NCBI RefSeq assembly: GCF_022803015.1
Contig: NZ_JAFKON010000009.1
Span: forward strand, 1-64,000
DNA: 64,000 nt
Reading direction: 5' to 3'
From: Arthrobacter humicola
GTDB taxonomy: Bacteria > Actinomycetota > Actinomycetes > Actinomycetales > Micrococcaceae
How positions within the stretch are numbered: the first letter of the stretch is position 1; each line of letters opens with the position of its first letter. Positions 50,142 to 57,996 of this stretch are shown piece after piece. The translations under genes and the position numbers were made by a program. The notes under the pieces are model-generated. The model was not told where the DNA came from and did not search any database. It worked only from the letters and a program-made list of their open reading frames with translations.

Positions 50142-51197
50142 CTACGGGTGGACAATGATCTTCACCGCGGTGTCGTTGTGGTTGATCAGCGTGTCGAACC
50201 CCTTGTCCACTAAGTCGTCCAAGGCGATCCGCCCCGTGATGAAGGGTTTCAGGTCGACTTTTCCTTCCTGGACGAGCCTGATGGCGGCTTCGTGGTCGCC
50301 GCAGTAGGCGATGGTGCCGCGCAGGTCAATTTCCTTGAGCACTACTTTCTGCATGTCGACCGTGGCCGGGTGCCCCCAGATCGAGACGTTGACGACGACG
50401 CCGGCGGGCCTCACGACGTCGAGCATGGTGTCCAGCACCGCATTCACACCGGCACATTCAAACGCCGCATCGGCCCCCGCACCGTCGGTCAGTTCCAGCA
50501 CGCGCGCCTTGACGTCCTCGGCACTCGGATCGAGCACGTGATCCGCGACCCCGGACGAAGTCGCCTTGTCTTTGCGGGCGGCAGACAGCTCGGTAACGAT
50601 CGTGGTGACGCCGATGCCTTTGAGGACCGCGGCGGTCAGCAGGCCGATGGGTCCGGCACCCCCGACGACGGCGACGTCCCCGGCTTTGACGCCGCTCCGG
50701 CCGACGGCGTGATACGCCACCGCAAGGGGTTCGATCAGGGCGGCCTCGTCCAGGGGGATGGCGCCGACAGAGTGCACCCACCGGGTGTCGACGACGATCT
50801 TCTCGCTCAAGCCGCCACCGCCGCCCGCCAGGCCGATGAAGCCCAACTTGGTGCACAGGTTGTAGTGGCCGCTGAGGCAGGGACCGCATTCATTGCAGAC
50901 GTAGTACGGCTCCACGACGACGTTGTCTCCGACGGCCAGACCGCTGACGCCTTCCCCCAGCTCCTCGATGGTGCCGGAGAACTCGTGGCCGAGGGTGACC
51001 GGGGCGGCCTCGTGGGTGAGCCCGTGGGGGTGGCCGGGCGGCGGGGTGAAAATGGGTCCTTCCAGGAATTCATGGAGGTCGGTGCCGCAGATACCGCACC
51101 AGGCCACGGCGATCTTCACCGTTCCCGGTCGCAGCTCCGGCTCTTGAATGTCTTCGATCCGGAGATCCTCGCGGGCGTGGAATCGTGCTGCTTTCAT
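50142..51197 (-). CDS. Zinc-dependent alcohol dehydrogenase, 2,3-butanediol dehydrogenase type
   Basis: This 351-residue medium-chain dehydrogenase has catalytic zinc ligands Cys37, His71 and Glu72 (TLGHEFSG), structural zinc cysteines 101, 104, 107 and 115, and the Rossmann motif VVGGAGPIGLLTAAVLKG. The insertion HEFLEGPIFTPPPGHPH after Cys37 is typical of (R,R)-butanediol dehydrogenase-like enzymes. It likely interconverts a vicinal diol and a hydroxyketone with NAD. Its gene lies between the ene-reductase and monooxygenase genes; a GAF-type regulator like those of acetoin operons is divergent at 53335, which supports a diol/ketone substrate. Confidence 0.88.
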   Translation of the reverse strand: MKAARFHAREDLRIEDIQEPELRPGTVKIAVAWCGICGTDLHEFLEGPIFTPPPGHPHGLTHEAAPVTLGHEFSGTIEELGEGVSGLAVGDNVVVEPYYVCNECGPCLSGHYNLCTKLGFIGLAGGGGGLSEKIVVDTRWVHSVGAIPLDEAALIEPLAVAYHAVGRSGVKAGDVAVVGGAGPIGLLTAAVLKGIGVTTIVTELSAARKDKATSSGVADHVLDPSAEDVKARVLELTDGAGADAAFECAGVNAVLDTMLDVVRPAGVVVNVSIWGHPATVDMQKVVLKEIDLRGTIAYCGDHEAAIRLVQEGKVDLKPFITGRIALDDLVDKGFDTLINHNDTAVKIIVHP

Positions 51198-51344
51198 GGT
51201 GTTTCACCTTCGCAGTCCAGGACCGTGGATGCGCCCGATCAGGCGCATCCACGGAATAGAAGTTGGATTTTCACAGCGGGGCCGTAGCCCCAGTCTGGTG
51301 GCCGTGCCTGAGATTGTCACGACCCCGTGAGTCAGCGCGTCCGG

Positions 51345-53135
51345 TTAGCGCGCGTGATGCGTGGGCTGCAGCTCGAAGACCGGCGTCGGCAGCCCTTCCA
51401 TCCTGGCCTTGAGCTGCAGGGCAAGATAATTCGAATAGTGCCGGCTCTGGTGCAGATTGCCGCCGTGGATCCACAGGTTCTCCACGTTGGTGGGCTTCCA
51501 CATGTTGCGCAGTTCCCCCTCCCACGGCCCCGGATCCTTCGGCGTCTCCGATCCGAACCCCCAGCACTTGCCGACGGCGTCCGCCACCTCGGGCGAGACC
51601 AAATCAGCCAGCCAGCCGTTCATCGACCCATACCCCGTGGCGTAAATAATGACGTCGGCATCCAGCTCCGTTCCGTTGGCCATCACGACGGAGTTGCCGG
51701 TGATCTTGCTGACCTGGCCATTGGCCAGCTTGACCCGGCCGTCGATGATCAGCTGCGAGGCGCCGACGTCGATGTAGTAGCCGGAGCCGCGCCTCAGGTA
51801 CTTCAGGAACAAGCCCGAGCCGTCAACGCCGAAGTCCAGGTCAAAGCCGGCAGCCTCGAGCTGGGCGTAGAACTCCGCGTCCCGGCGGGCCATCTCCGCA
51901 TAAACCGGGATCTGGGCTTCGGGCAGAATCCGGTACGGCAAGGAGGCAAACAGCAGGTCGGCTTTCTCCGTGGTGACGCCGTTGGCCAGCGCCTCTTCGG
52001 AGTACAGCCCGCCGAGAGCCAGGTCCATGAGGGATTCACTGCGGGCAATATGCGTCGAGGACCGCTGGACCATGGTGACGTCCGCGCCGTGTTCCCAAAG
52101 GTCGGCGCAAATATCGTGGGCCGAATTGTTGGAGCCGATGACCACGGCCTTCTTGCCGGTCCAGTCGCCACCGCCCGGGTGCTTGGACGAGTGGTACTGC
52201 TCCCCCAGGAAGGACTCGGCGCCGTCGAACGTGGGGACGCTCGGGTACCCCGATACACCCAGGGCGAAGACGAGCTGCTTCGGGCGCAGGGTGACCGGTT
52301 CGCCGTCGCGCATCACCTCCACCACCCACTCCTGGGACGTTTCGTCGAAGCGGGCGTTGGTGCACTCGGTCTTGGACCAGTAGTTCAGTTCCATGATCCG
52401 TGTGTAGTTTTCCAGCCAGTCGCCGATCTTGTCCTTGGCCGCGAAAACCGGCCAGTCGTCGGGGAACTTCATGTAGGGCAGGTGGTCGTACCAGACCGGA
52501 TCGTGCAGGTGGAGGGACTTGTAGCGGTTACGCCAGGAGTCACCCGCGCGCTCATTCTTTTCGATGATGATGGTGGGCACTCCGAGCCTCCGCAGCCGCG
52601 CGCCCAGCCCGATCCCGCCCTGGCCGCCGCCAATGATGACGGTGTAGGGCTGGTCTTCGTAGCCGAGCCTCGCCTCCTGCTCCTCCTTCAGTTCCAGCCA
52701 GGATTTGCGTCCTTTGGTGATCTCGTGGGCGACCCCCTTGTCCCGGTTGGGGCCCTTCTTTTCCTCAAAGCCCTTCAGTTCCTGCATGGTGGTGAGCAGG
52801 GTCCAGCATTTGCCATTCCGGAGGCGCAGATGGGCGTAGCCCCGGGCCTGGGCGGTCTCGAAGTTCACCCAGGCCTCGGCATTGGCGGCGTCCCCGGTGG
52901 CGTCCTCGGCGAGGATCCAGTTGCTGGGCTGCACGTCGTCCAGGGTCGTCTCGAGCATGCGCCGGATGTCCTCTTTGCCCTCCAGCGTCTTGAGGTTCCA
53001 GGTGAAGGAGACGAAGTCGCGCCAGTACGAGTCGTCGTCGAAAAGTTCCAGTGCGGCGTCCGTGTTGTGGCTGCGCAGTGCCTCATCGAACTGCGCCAGC
53101 CACGCCCCGACGACGCCGTTTGGTGTCTCAGGCAT
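51345..53135 (-). CDS. Flavin-containing monooxygenase with N-terminal NTF2-like domain
   Basis: This 596-residue enzyme has two parts. Residues ~10-130 form an NTF2/SnoaL-like domain (WLAQFDEALRSHNTDAALELF). The rest is an FAD/NADPH monooxygenase with VIIGGGQGGIGLGARL (FAD), the FMO fingerprint FLGEQYHSSKHPGGGDW, the NADPH motif VVIGSNNSAHD and DVIIYATGYGSMNG. This combination is found in Baeyer-Villiger-like and YUCCA-like monooxygenases. Together with the adjacent dehydrogenase and ene-reductase it could oxidise a ketone or aldehyde. The ATG at 53135 is preceded by AGAGGAAAC; the longer frame to 53192 lacks a binding site. Confidence 0.88.
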   Translation of the reverse strand: MPETPNGVVGAWLAQFDEALRSHNTDAALELFDDDSYWRDFVSFTWNLKTLEGKEDIRRMLETTLDDVQPSNWILAEDATGDAANAEAWVNFETAQARGYAHLRLRNGKCWTLLTTMQELKGFEEKKGPNRDKGVAHEITKGRKSWLELKEEQEARLGYEDQPYTVIIGGGQGGIGLGARLRRLGVPTIIIEKNERAGDSWRNRYKSLHLHDPVWYDHLPYMKFPDDWPVFAAKDKIGDWLENYTRIMELNYWSKTECTNARFDETSQEWVVEVMRDGEPVTLRPKQLVFALGVSGYPSVPTFDGAESFLGEQYHSSKHPGGGDWTGKKAVVIGSNNSAHDICADLWEHGADVTMVQRSSTHIARSESLMDLALGGLYSEEALANGVTTEKADLLFASLPYRILPEAQIPVYAEMARRDAEFYAQLEAAGFDLDFGVDGSGLFLKYLRRGSGYYIDVGASQLIIDGRVKLANGQVSKITGNSVVMANGTELDADVIIYATGYGSMNGWLADLVSPEVADAVGKCWGFGSETPKDPGPWEGELRNMWKPTNVENLWIHGGNLHQSRHYSNYLALQLKARMEGLPTPVFELQPTHHAR

Positions 53136-53334
53136 GTTTCCTCTTTCCATTGCTGACAGGGGGCCGCTCCCGTTGCGTGGCGCGTAGACCACGCAGTGAC
53201 CCGCATCACAAGTAAATGTCGCAGGGGGTTACAATCGGGTTACACGGAGCTCTCAAGCTGTCGGCGGGCGCGCAGGTTGGCCGACGGCGGCAGGGACCCA
53301 GCCGGGTGCGACGATTCGAGGGCGAGTTGAGAGA

Positions 53335-54678
53335 ATGAGCATGCGGCAGGGCAACGGCCCCATCACGCATCCCTCGGACCTCAGGTTTTCTGCACCGGCG
53401 GAATACGCCCGAATACTCCGGGCGGCGCACGAGACCACGATTTCGGGCATTCCGGATCCGCACCTCTCGCCGTCGCTTATCAAGTCTTGGCAGCGTTCCC
53501 TGGCACTGGGCATCAATCCGGACCAGCACCGGCCTCTGCACCGGCATGAAGTCTCCGAGGCGCGATCCCTCAGCGCCGGCCATCGGCTGGCTGCGGTGAT
53601 GCCTGCGCTGTCACAGCTTCTGGCCGATGAGACCGCGACCGGACGCCATCTGCTGATCGTGACCGACCACGAGGGCGAAGTGCTGTGGCGCGTCGGCAGC
53701 AAGCAGGCCTTGCGGCTCGCGGACTCGCTGGAGTTCGTGGAGGGCGCCGACTGGTCCGAATCAGGGGTGGGCACCAACGCCATCAGCGAGGCCTTGGTGA
53801 CCGGCGCCCCGGCGCAACTCTTCTCGGCCGAGCACCTCGTGCGAACCCACCATGACTGGGCTTGCACCGCATCCCCCATTCGCGACCCTTTGACCGGCGA
53901 CATCGTCGGCGTCCTGGACGTCTCTGGCCCGTTCGAATCGGTCACACCGGACAGCCTGCGGCTGGTGCGTTGCGGAGTTCGGCTCGCAGAGGAGCTGCTG
54001 AAATCGGCCCCGTTTCCCGACGGCGGCATCGGTCACTCGGGGCAGCGGGCACCCCGTGGCGAGCGGGCAGTGCGCGACGGCGGCGCCCGACCCCAGCTCG
54101 TGCTGCGGCTCTTGGGGGACGCGCCATCCGCGGCAGTCGACGGCGGCATCAGCCGTCCGCTGACTGTGCGCCGCGCCGAGATCCTGGCCCTTCTGGCCTC
54201 GCGTGATCAGGGCTGGAGTGCCGAAGAATTGGCGTACGAGATCCATGGCGATGCGGGCACCGGCGCGGCGATCCGGACCGAGATGCACCGGATCCGCGCC
54301 GTTCTGGGAGATATCCTGGAAGCGAACCCCTACCGATTCTCTTCAACCCTCAACGTCGTTACCGACGCTTCCGTTGTGGCCGGTCACCTGCGGGGCGGTC
54401 GGGTTGCCGAGGCGTTCGCGGCGTACCCGGCAACACTGCTCACCCGTTCGGTCAATCTGGCGATCGGGTTCATGCGCGACGAGCTCAACACGGCCGTGGG
54501 AGCTTCCGTCCGGTCAAGCGGTGATGCCCGGCTGATGCTGCAGTGGTGCACGAGCGACATGGGGTCCTTCGATACGGCGACTGCGGCTGCCGTGGCTGCG
54601 CAATTGGGGCCGGACGACCCGCGTTGCCAGCTCGTGAATGCCCGGATGGAACGGGTGGACCGGGAATTGCGAGCCTAG
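53335..54678 (+). CDS. GAF-domain transcriptional regulator (AcoR-like, without AAA+ domain)
   Basis: This 447-residue protein starts with SPSLIKSWQRSLALGINPD, the N-terminal motif of AcoR/acetoin-type regulators, and then a GAF domain (~75-210) containing WSESGVGTNAISEAL and HDWACTASPIRDP. The sigma-54 AAA+ domain of true AcoR proteins is missing. Instead residues ~255-320 form a winged-helix-like segment (RRAEILALLASRDQGWSAEELAYEI, RTEMHRIRAVLGDIL). It is divergent from the monooxygenase gene, with 199 bp between starts, and is the obvious candidate for its control. No ribosome binding site is strong; ATG at 53341 is an alternative start. Confidence 0.82.
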   Translation: MSMRQGNGPITHPSDLRFSAPAEYARILRAAHETTISGIPDPHLSPSLIKSWQRSLALGINPDQHRPLHRHEVSEARSLSAGHRLAAVMPALSQLLADETATGRHLLIVTDHEGEVLWRVGSKQALRLADSLEFVEGADWSESGVGTNAISEALVTGAPAQLFSAEHLVRTHHDWACTASPIRDPLTGDIVGVLDVSGPFESVTPDSLRLVRCGVRLAEELLKSAPFPDGGIGHSGQRAPRGERAVRDGGARPQLVLRLLGDAPSAAVDGGISRPLTVRRAEILALLASRDQGWSAEELAYEIHGDAGTGAAIRTEMHRIRAVLGDILEANPYRFSSTLNVVTDASVVAGHLRGGRVAEAFAAYPATLLTRSVNLAIGFMRDELNTAVGASVRSSGDARLMLQWCTSDMGSFDTATAAAVAAQLGPDDPRCQLVNARMERVDRELRA

Positions 54679-54685
54679 CCACGGA

Positions 54686-55612
54686 CTAGGGAGGCGGCGG
54701 GGCGACCCCGGGGCAGCCTTGGCCTTGGGGATTCTGCAGGCACGTGTCTGCGTAGTTCCTGGTGATCGTCCGCCAGACACTGACGGTCTGCGGCGGCGAG
54801 CTGAATTGCCCTTGGCCGGGGATGGGCAGCGGCGGTCCGCCATTGACGGAGTAGGTTCCCTGGAAATGCGTCGTCAAAACCACCGGGAAGTCGCCGGTTT
54901 GTGTGTACACGTGACTCGTCAGGGTCTTCTCGCCCCAGCGATCCTGCGGAAGCGGTCCGCCGGCCACCGCTTGCGGGCCGAGCGAGGTGCCGTCGCCATA
55001 GCTCCAGGAGTACTGCACGGGCTTAGCCACAATAGCCACACTTTGGCCCAGCATATCGACGCCAAATGTTTGCTCGATGGCCTCGGCATAGAAATTTGTC
55101 TCGGCACCCCTCAGAGTGTGTGGGCTCGGCTGCATGACGCTTCGGCCGGCATTGATTGGTAGTTGCTGAAATTTGGTCTGAATCTGGGCGGCAATCTGGC
55201 CCAGCACGTCTACGGGTTTCTCGAGATAGACACACCGGTCAGGCGAGATGCGGCTCCAATCATTCGGTCCCGCAACAACCAACTTCCACCACCATCTAAC
55301 GGGGCGGCCGTTTTCGCCAGCGTTACACTCTGCCGTCGCCGCTAGACACGGAAGATCGAAGTTGTTGTTATCTATCAGGCACAGATACTCGAACCTGTAC
55401 TGGAATGGGCTCTCCGGAGCAGTCCCGGGCGCATCCACCCAAACCCCGAACGTCGAGTCATACCTCCACACGCCCACACCCGTCTCGTTCCAGAAAACGT
55501 CGGATGCTTCGGCGTTGGCAGAAGGGCTAACGGCCGTCGAAAGAGACATGACAGCGGCGAGCATAATCCCGATACCCCACCGCCTTCGTCCTGAACGCGC
55601 GAGGCGATTCAT
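54686..55612 (-). CDS. Secreted protein with PKD-like domain, function unknown
   Basis: This 308-residue protein has a clear Sec signal peptide (arginines, then IGIMLAAVMSLSTAVSPSANA, cleavage near residue 35). Four cysteines in the middle (LCLIDN, PCLAATAEC, DRCVYL) may form disulfides outside the cell. The segment YSWSYGDGTSLG to TSHVYTQTGDFPVVL is the core of a PKD-like beta domain. The end is Pro-rich. No enzyme motif is seen. Similar actinobacterial secreted proteins are annotated only as hypothetical. It overlaps the upstream lipoprotein gene by 4 bp, so the two are made together, and GC is lower than in the neighbouring genes. Confidence 0.7.
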   Translation of the reverse strand: MNRLARSGRRRWGIGIMLAAVMSLSTAVSPSANAEASDVFWNETGVGVWRYDSTFGVWVDAPGTAPESPFQYRFEYLCLIDNNNFDLPCLAATAECNAGENGRPVRWWWKLVVAGPNDWSRISPDRCVYLEKPVDVLGQIAAQIQTKFQQLPINAGRSVMQPSPHTLRGAETNFYAEAIEQTFGVDMLGQSVAIVAKPVQYSWSYGDGTSLGPQAVAGGPLPQDRWGEKTLTSHVYTQTGDFPVVLTTHFQGTYSVNGGPPLPIPGQGQFSSPPQTVSVWRTITRNYADTCLQNPQGQGCPGVAPPPP

Positions 55613-56265
55613 GCACCGATCCGGTCAACATCCATCGCCATCCAACGACCGTCAGAGAAGCGGAGAATCATGATATCTGCTAGCACTTGGGAGGCAGGCA
55701 CGGATTTCTCGACGCTTGAGTCAGCTCGATAGAGGGCTCCTGCCGACTGCTCCAACTGTGTGGTCACCTGGTAGGTACCCCGGGATGTCTTGACGAAGTT
55801 GGTATAGGCCCCCTTCGCTTGGAGTAGCCCTCCCGCGATCCATCGTCCTTCCGAGTTCCACTCCACAATTCCCGAGCGCACCTTCGCACATAACCTGCAG
55901 GATGAGTCTGTCACCTCATCCATCAGCCGGAATTCCCCAGTCTGATAAGCGTAATTCAGCAGGGTGTACCAATGTTTGGCAAAAGCAACAGCGCCTTCCT
56001 TCGTCTCCGCCTTCGCAGCTTCCGGCAACTCGGGTACTGGCACGTTCTGCGCCTTGCCGGTCGCGTCGGCGGGCTTGTAGCTGGCAGTAGGTGTTGGAGT
56101 TGTGCTCGGGGTGGCCGGCCCTGAGGGACTCTGCGAAGCAGCAGGTGGAGATCCGGGAGGTGGCGTTCCACCCCCGCTGCACGCTGTGGCCGACATCAGG
56201 GAGATCGACACCCAAGCGACCGCACAGGCTCGCCAGGGACCGGAAAGCGAAGTGCGAGATGTCAT
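55609..56265 (-). CDS. DUF6318-type lipoprotein
   Basis: This 218-residue lipoprotein precursor has a signal sequence ending LMSATACSGGG with lipobox cysteine ~29, a Pro/Ser/Thr-rich linker (~30-70), then a compact domain with AVAFAKHWYTLLNYAYQTGEF, SSCRLCAKV and DIMILRFSDGRWMAMDVDRI. This layout matches the DUF6318 proteins common in Micrococcaceae. The two close cysteines (Cys-x-x-Cys) could form a disulfide outside the membrane. Function unknown. Co-transcribed with the PKD-like secreted protein; the stop and start codons overlap by 4 bp. Confidence 0.75.
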   Translation of the reverse strand: MTSRTSLSGPWRACAVAWVSISLMSATACSGGGTPPPGSPPAASQSPSGPATPSTTPTPTASYKPADATGKAQNVPVPELPEAAKAETKEGAVAFAKHWYTLLNYAYQTGEFRLMDEVTDSSCRLCAKVRSGIVEWNSEGRWIAGGLLQAKGAYTNFVKTSRGTYQVTTQLEQSAGALYRADSSVEKSVPASQVLADIMILRFSDGRWMAMDVDRIGA

Positions 56266-56453
56266 GGTCAGCTACTCCCCCGATAGAAAATCAAGACGAT
56301 TGAAGCCAATTTGTGGCTTAAGGGTAACTGAGATCACATTTTGCCGGTCAAAATTATCCACAGGCAGCATGCGCCCGCCTGTCGGACCAGCAGAACACCC
56401 CGGCAGTCCTTTAGCCCCTAGCCAGCGACCGCCCGATTCAGAACAATGAACCC

Positions 56454-56888
56454 ATGATGTTCGAACACGAAGACGGCAATCCGATCCTCACACTGGACGA
56501 CGACCAAGCCTGGACATTGATTGAGGCTACAAAGCACGGCAGGCTCGTGGTCACCGTGGCCGGAGAACCCGACATTTTCCCCGTGAACTACGCGGCCAGC
56601 GGCCGGAAACTGTTCCTCCGCACCGCCCCGGGAAACAAACTGGCCGAGCTCACCATCAACTCGAAGGTTCTCTTCGAAACCGACGGGATCCTGTCCGAGG
56701 AAGCATGGTCAGTAGTCCTGCGCGGCACTGCACGCGTGCTCGACCAATCGGCGGACATCGCCGACGCCGAGGCCCTCGGGCTGAAACCGTGGGTTCCGAC
56801 GTTGAAGGACTTCTACGTCGAAATTACGCCGACGTCGCTCAGCGGACGCCACTTCCAGTTCGGCGAACACCCGGAGCGGGAAATCTAA
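56454..56888 (+). CDS. Pyridoxamine 5'-phosphate oxidase-like flavin-binding protein
   Basis: This is a 144-residue split-barrel protein. TLIEATKHGRLVVTVAGEPDIFPVNYAASGRKLFLRTAPGNKLAEL covers the flavin-binding strands typical of the Pyridox_ox_2 group, and SWSVV-like AWSVVLRGTARVL follows. Small proteins of this type bind FMN, FAD or F420 and reduce varied substrates; true pyridoxamine-phosphate oxidase activity is unlikely at this length. The ATG codons at 56454 and 56457 are both possible. Monocistronic as far as can be seen. Confidence 0.82.
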   Translation: MMFEHEDGNPILTLDDDQAWTLIEATKHGRLVVTVAGEPDIFPVNYAASGRKLFLRTAPGNKLAELTINSKVLFETDGILSEEAWSVVLRGTARVLDQSADIADAEALGLKPWVPTLKDFYVEITPTSLSGRHFQFGEHPEREI

Positions 56889-57007
56889 CGCCCGACGGCG
56901 ACTACCGCCCGCAGTTCCCCGGTCCGCCACCCCCGGTCCGCTTCAGACCCGCGCCCCGAGGCTGCTGCCCGGCGGCTGCTGGCCGGCGCCAGGACTTGGC
57001 ACCCGCC

Positions 57008-57019
57008 TAGACTTAAACA
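57008..57019 (+). promoter_or_regulatory. Putative leaderless promoter -10 element (TAGACT)
   Basis: TAGACT at 57008-57013 lies six bases before the ATG of the Vsr-type gene with no ribosome binding site between, the same layout as at 2551. Confidence 0.5.
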
Positions 57020-57493
57020 ATGGCGGACAAGCTGACTCCGGAGCGGCGAAGCTGGAACATGTCCAGGATCCGGGGCAAGAACACCAAGCCGGAAATGCTG
57101 GTCCGTAGGCTACTGCACGCGAAGGGATACCGCTATCGCCTGCACGGCACCGCGAGCGGCGGCAAACTCCCGGGCAACCCCGATCTCGTCTTCGCCGGCC
57201 GCCGCAAAGTCATCTTCGTCAACGGCTGCTTCTGGCATTTCCACGACTGCCGGGTGGGCCAGCACGCACCCCAAGCAAACGCCGAGTTCTGGGAAACCAA
57301 GCGCACGCGCACCCGGAACCGCGACGCCGCCCAGCGGCTTCAGCTCGAACTCGATGGCTGGGAAGTCCTCACCGTGTGGGAGTGCGAACTGAAGGACCGA
57401 TCGGCGTTGGAGCTCCGCCTCGATGCCTTCCTCCAGGGCCCTCCCCGCCACAGTCCTTTCCTGCACAGCCCGGCCCGGGACGAACCCTCCTGA
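57020..57493 (+). CDS. vsr: Very short patch repair (Vsr) endonuclease
   Basis: This 157-residue endonuclease has the Vsr pattern: MSRIRGKNTKPEMLVRRLLHAKGYRYRLH at the start, PGNPDLVFAGRRKVIFVNGCFWHFHDC with the catalytic Asp and the zinc-binding Cys/His residues, and the late FWETKRTRTRNRD and WEVLTVWECEL. Vsr enzymes nick T:G mismatches that arise from deamination of 5-methylcytosine and normally accompany a Dcm-type cytosine methyltransferase. No such methyltransferase is encoded in the window. The gene lies near the McrBC type IV restriction genes, so a DNA modification-related island is likely. Confidence 0.9.
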   Translation: MADKLTPERRSWNMSRIRGKNTKPEMLVRRLLHAKGYRYRLHGTASGGKLPGNPDLVFAGRRKVIFVNGCFWHFHDCRVGQHAPQANAEFWETKRTRTRNRDAAQRLQLELDGWEVLTVWECELKDRSALELRLDAFLQGPPRHSPFLHSPARDEPS

Positions 57494-57639
57494 GGACCTT
57501 CGCTGAGCAGCAACGCCCCGCGTGTCGCGCGGCCCACCTCCGGTGCAGGCTGAACGACCTCAGCTAATATTCGACTCCGGGGGCGATAGGCATTATTCGG
57601 TCAGTACCAACGCGTACTGCAAACACGGGAGAGCGCACG

Positions 57640-57996
57640 ATGCCGCACTTGCTGATGTCCAACGACCAGCCCGAAACGGCTGCTGCGCCAACAGATTCCA
57701 GTCCCGCAGATTCCAGCCCCACAGATTCCAGCCCCACAGTTCTGCCGTTCCGTCGCCTCGGCCACACGAGGCTCCACGGCTTCCGGGCCCGCCCGCTCCG
57801 CGGAGCGAACCCGGATCTGGAGCCGCTGCGCCGGCAGGCGGCCTCGATCATTGATGAGGTTCTGGCTGGCACCAACCCGGAAGAAGCTGACGTGCGGGAG
57901 AAACTCCAGTGGCACGTCGCCAACAACCCGGGCCAGCCGGAAAAGGCGCTCCTGGAACATTTGCGGACAGTGGCCGACCAGCAGGAATCCGCCTAG
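57640..57996 (+). CDS. Small hypothetical protein with TDSSP repeats
   Basis: This 118-residue protein has a Thr/Asp/Ser/Pro-rich N-terminal third built from a 15-bp repeat (DSSPADSSPTDSSPT). The rest is a compact, mainly helical part with PFRRLGHTRLHGFRARPLRG and VREKLQWHVANNPGQPEKALLEHLRTVAD. No export signal or membrane segment is present, and I do not recognise a domain. Its stop codon TAG shares the palindrome CTAG (57993-57996) with the stop of the convergent mcrC gene. The ATG at 57655 is an alternative start. Confidence 0.6.
   Translation: MPHLLMSNDQPETAAAPTDSSPADSSPTDSSPTVLPFRRLGHTRLHGFRARPLRGANPDLEPLRRQAASIIDEVLAGTNPEEADVREKLQWHVANNPGQPEKALLEHLRTVADQQESA
57691..57735 (+). repeat. 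Three in-frame 15-bp repeats
   Basis: ACAGATTCCAG(T/C)CCC-type units at 57691, 57706 and 57721 encode a repeated TDSSP/ADSSP. Copy-number change would alter protein length but keep the frame. Confidence 0.8.
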
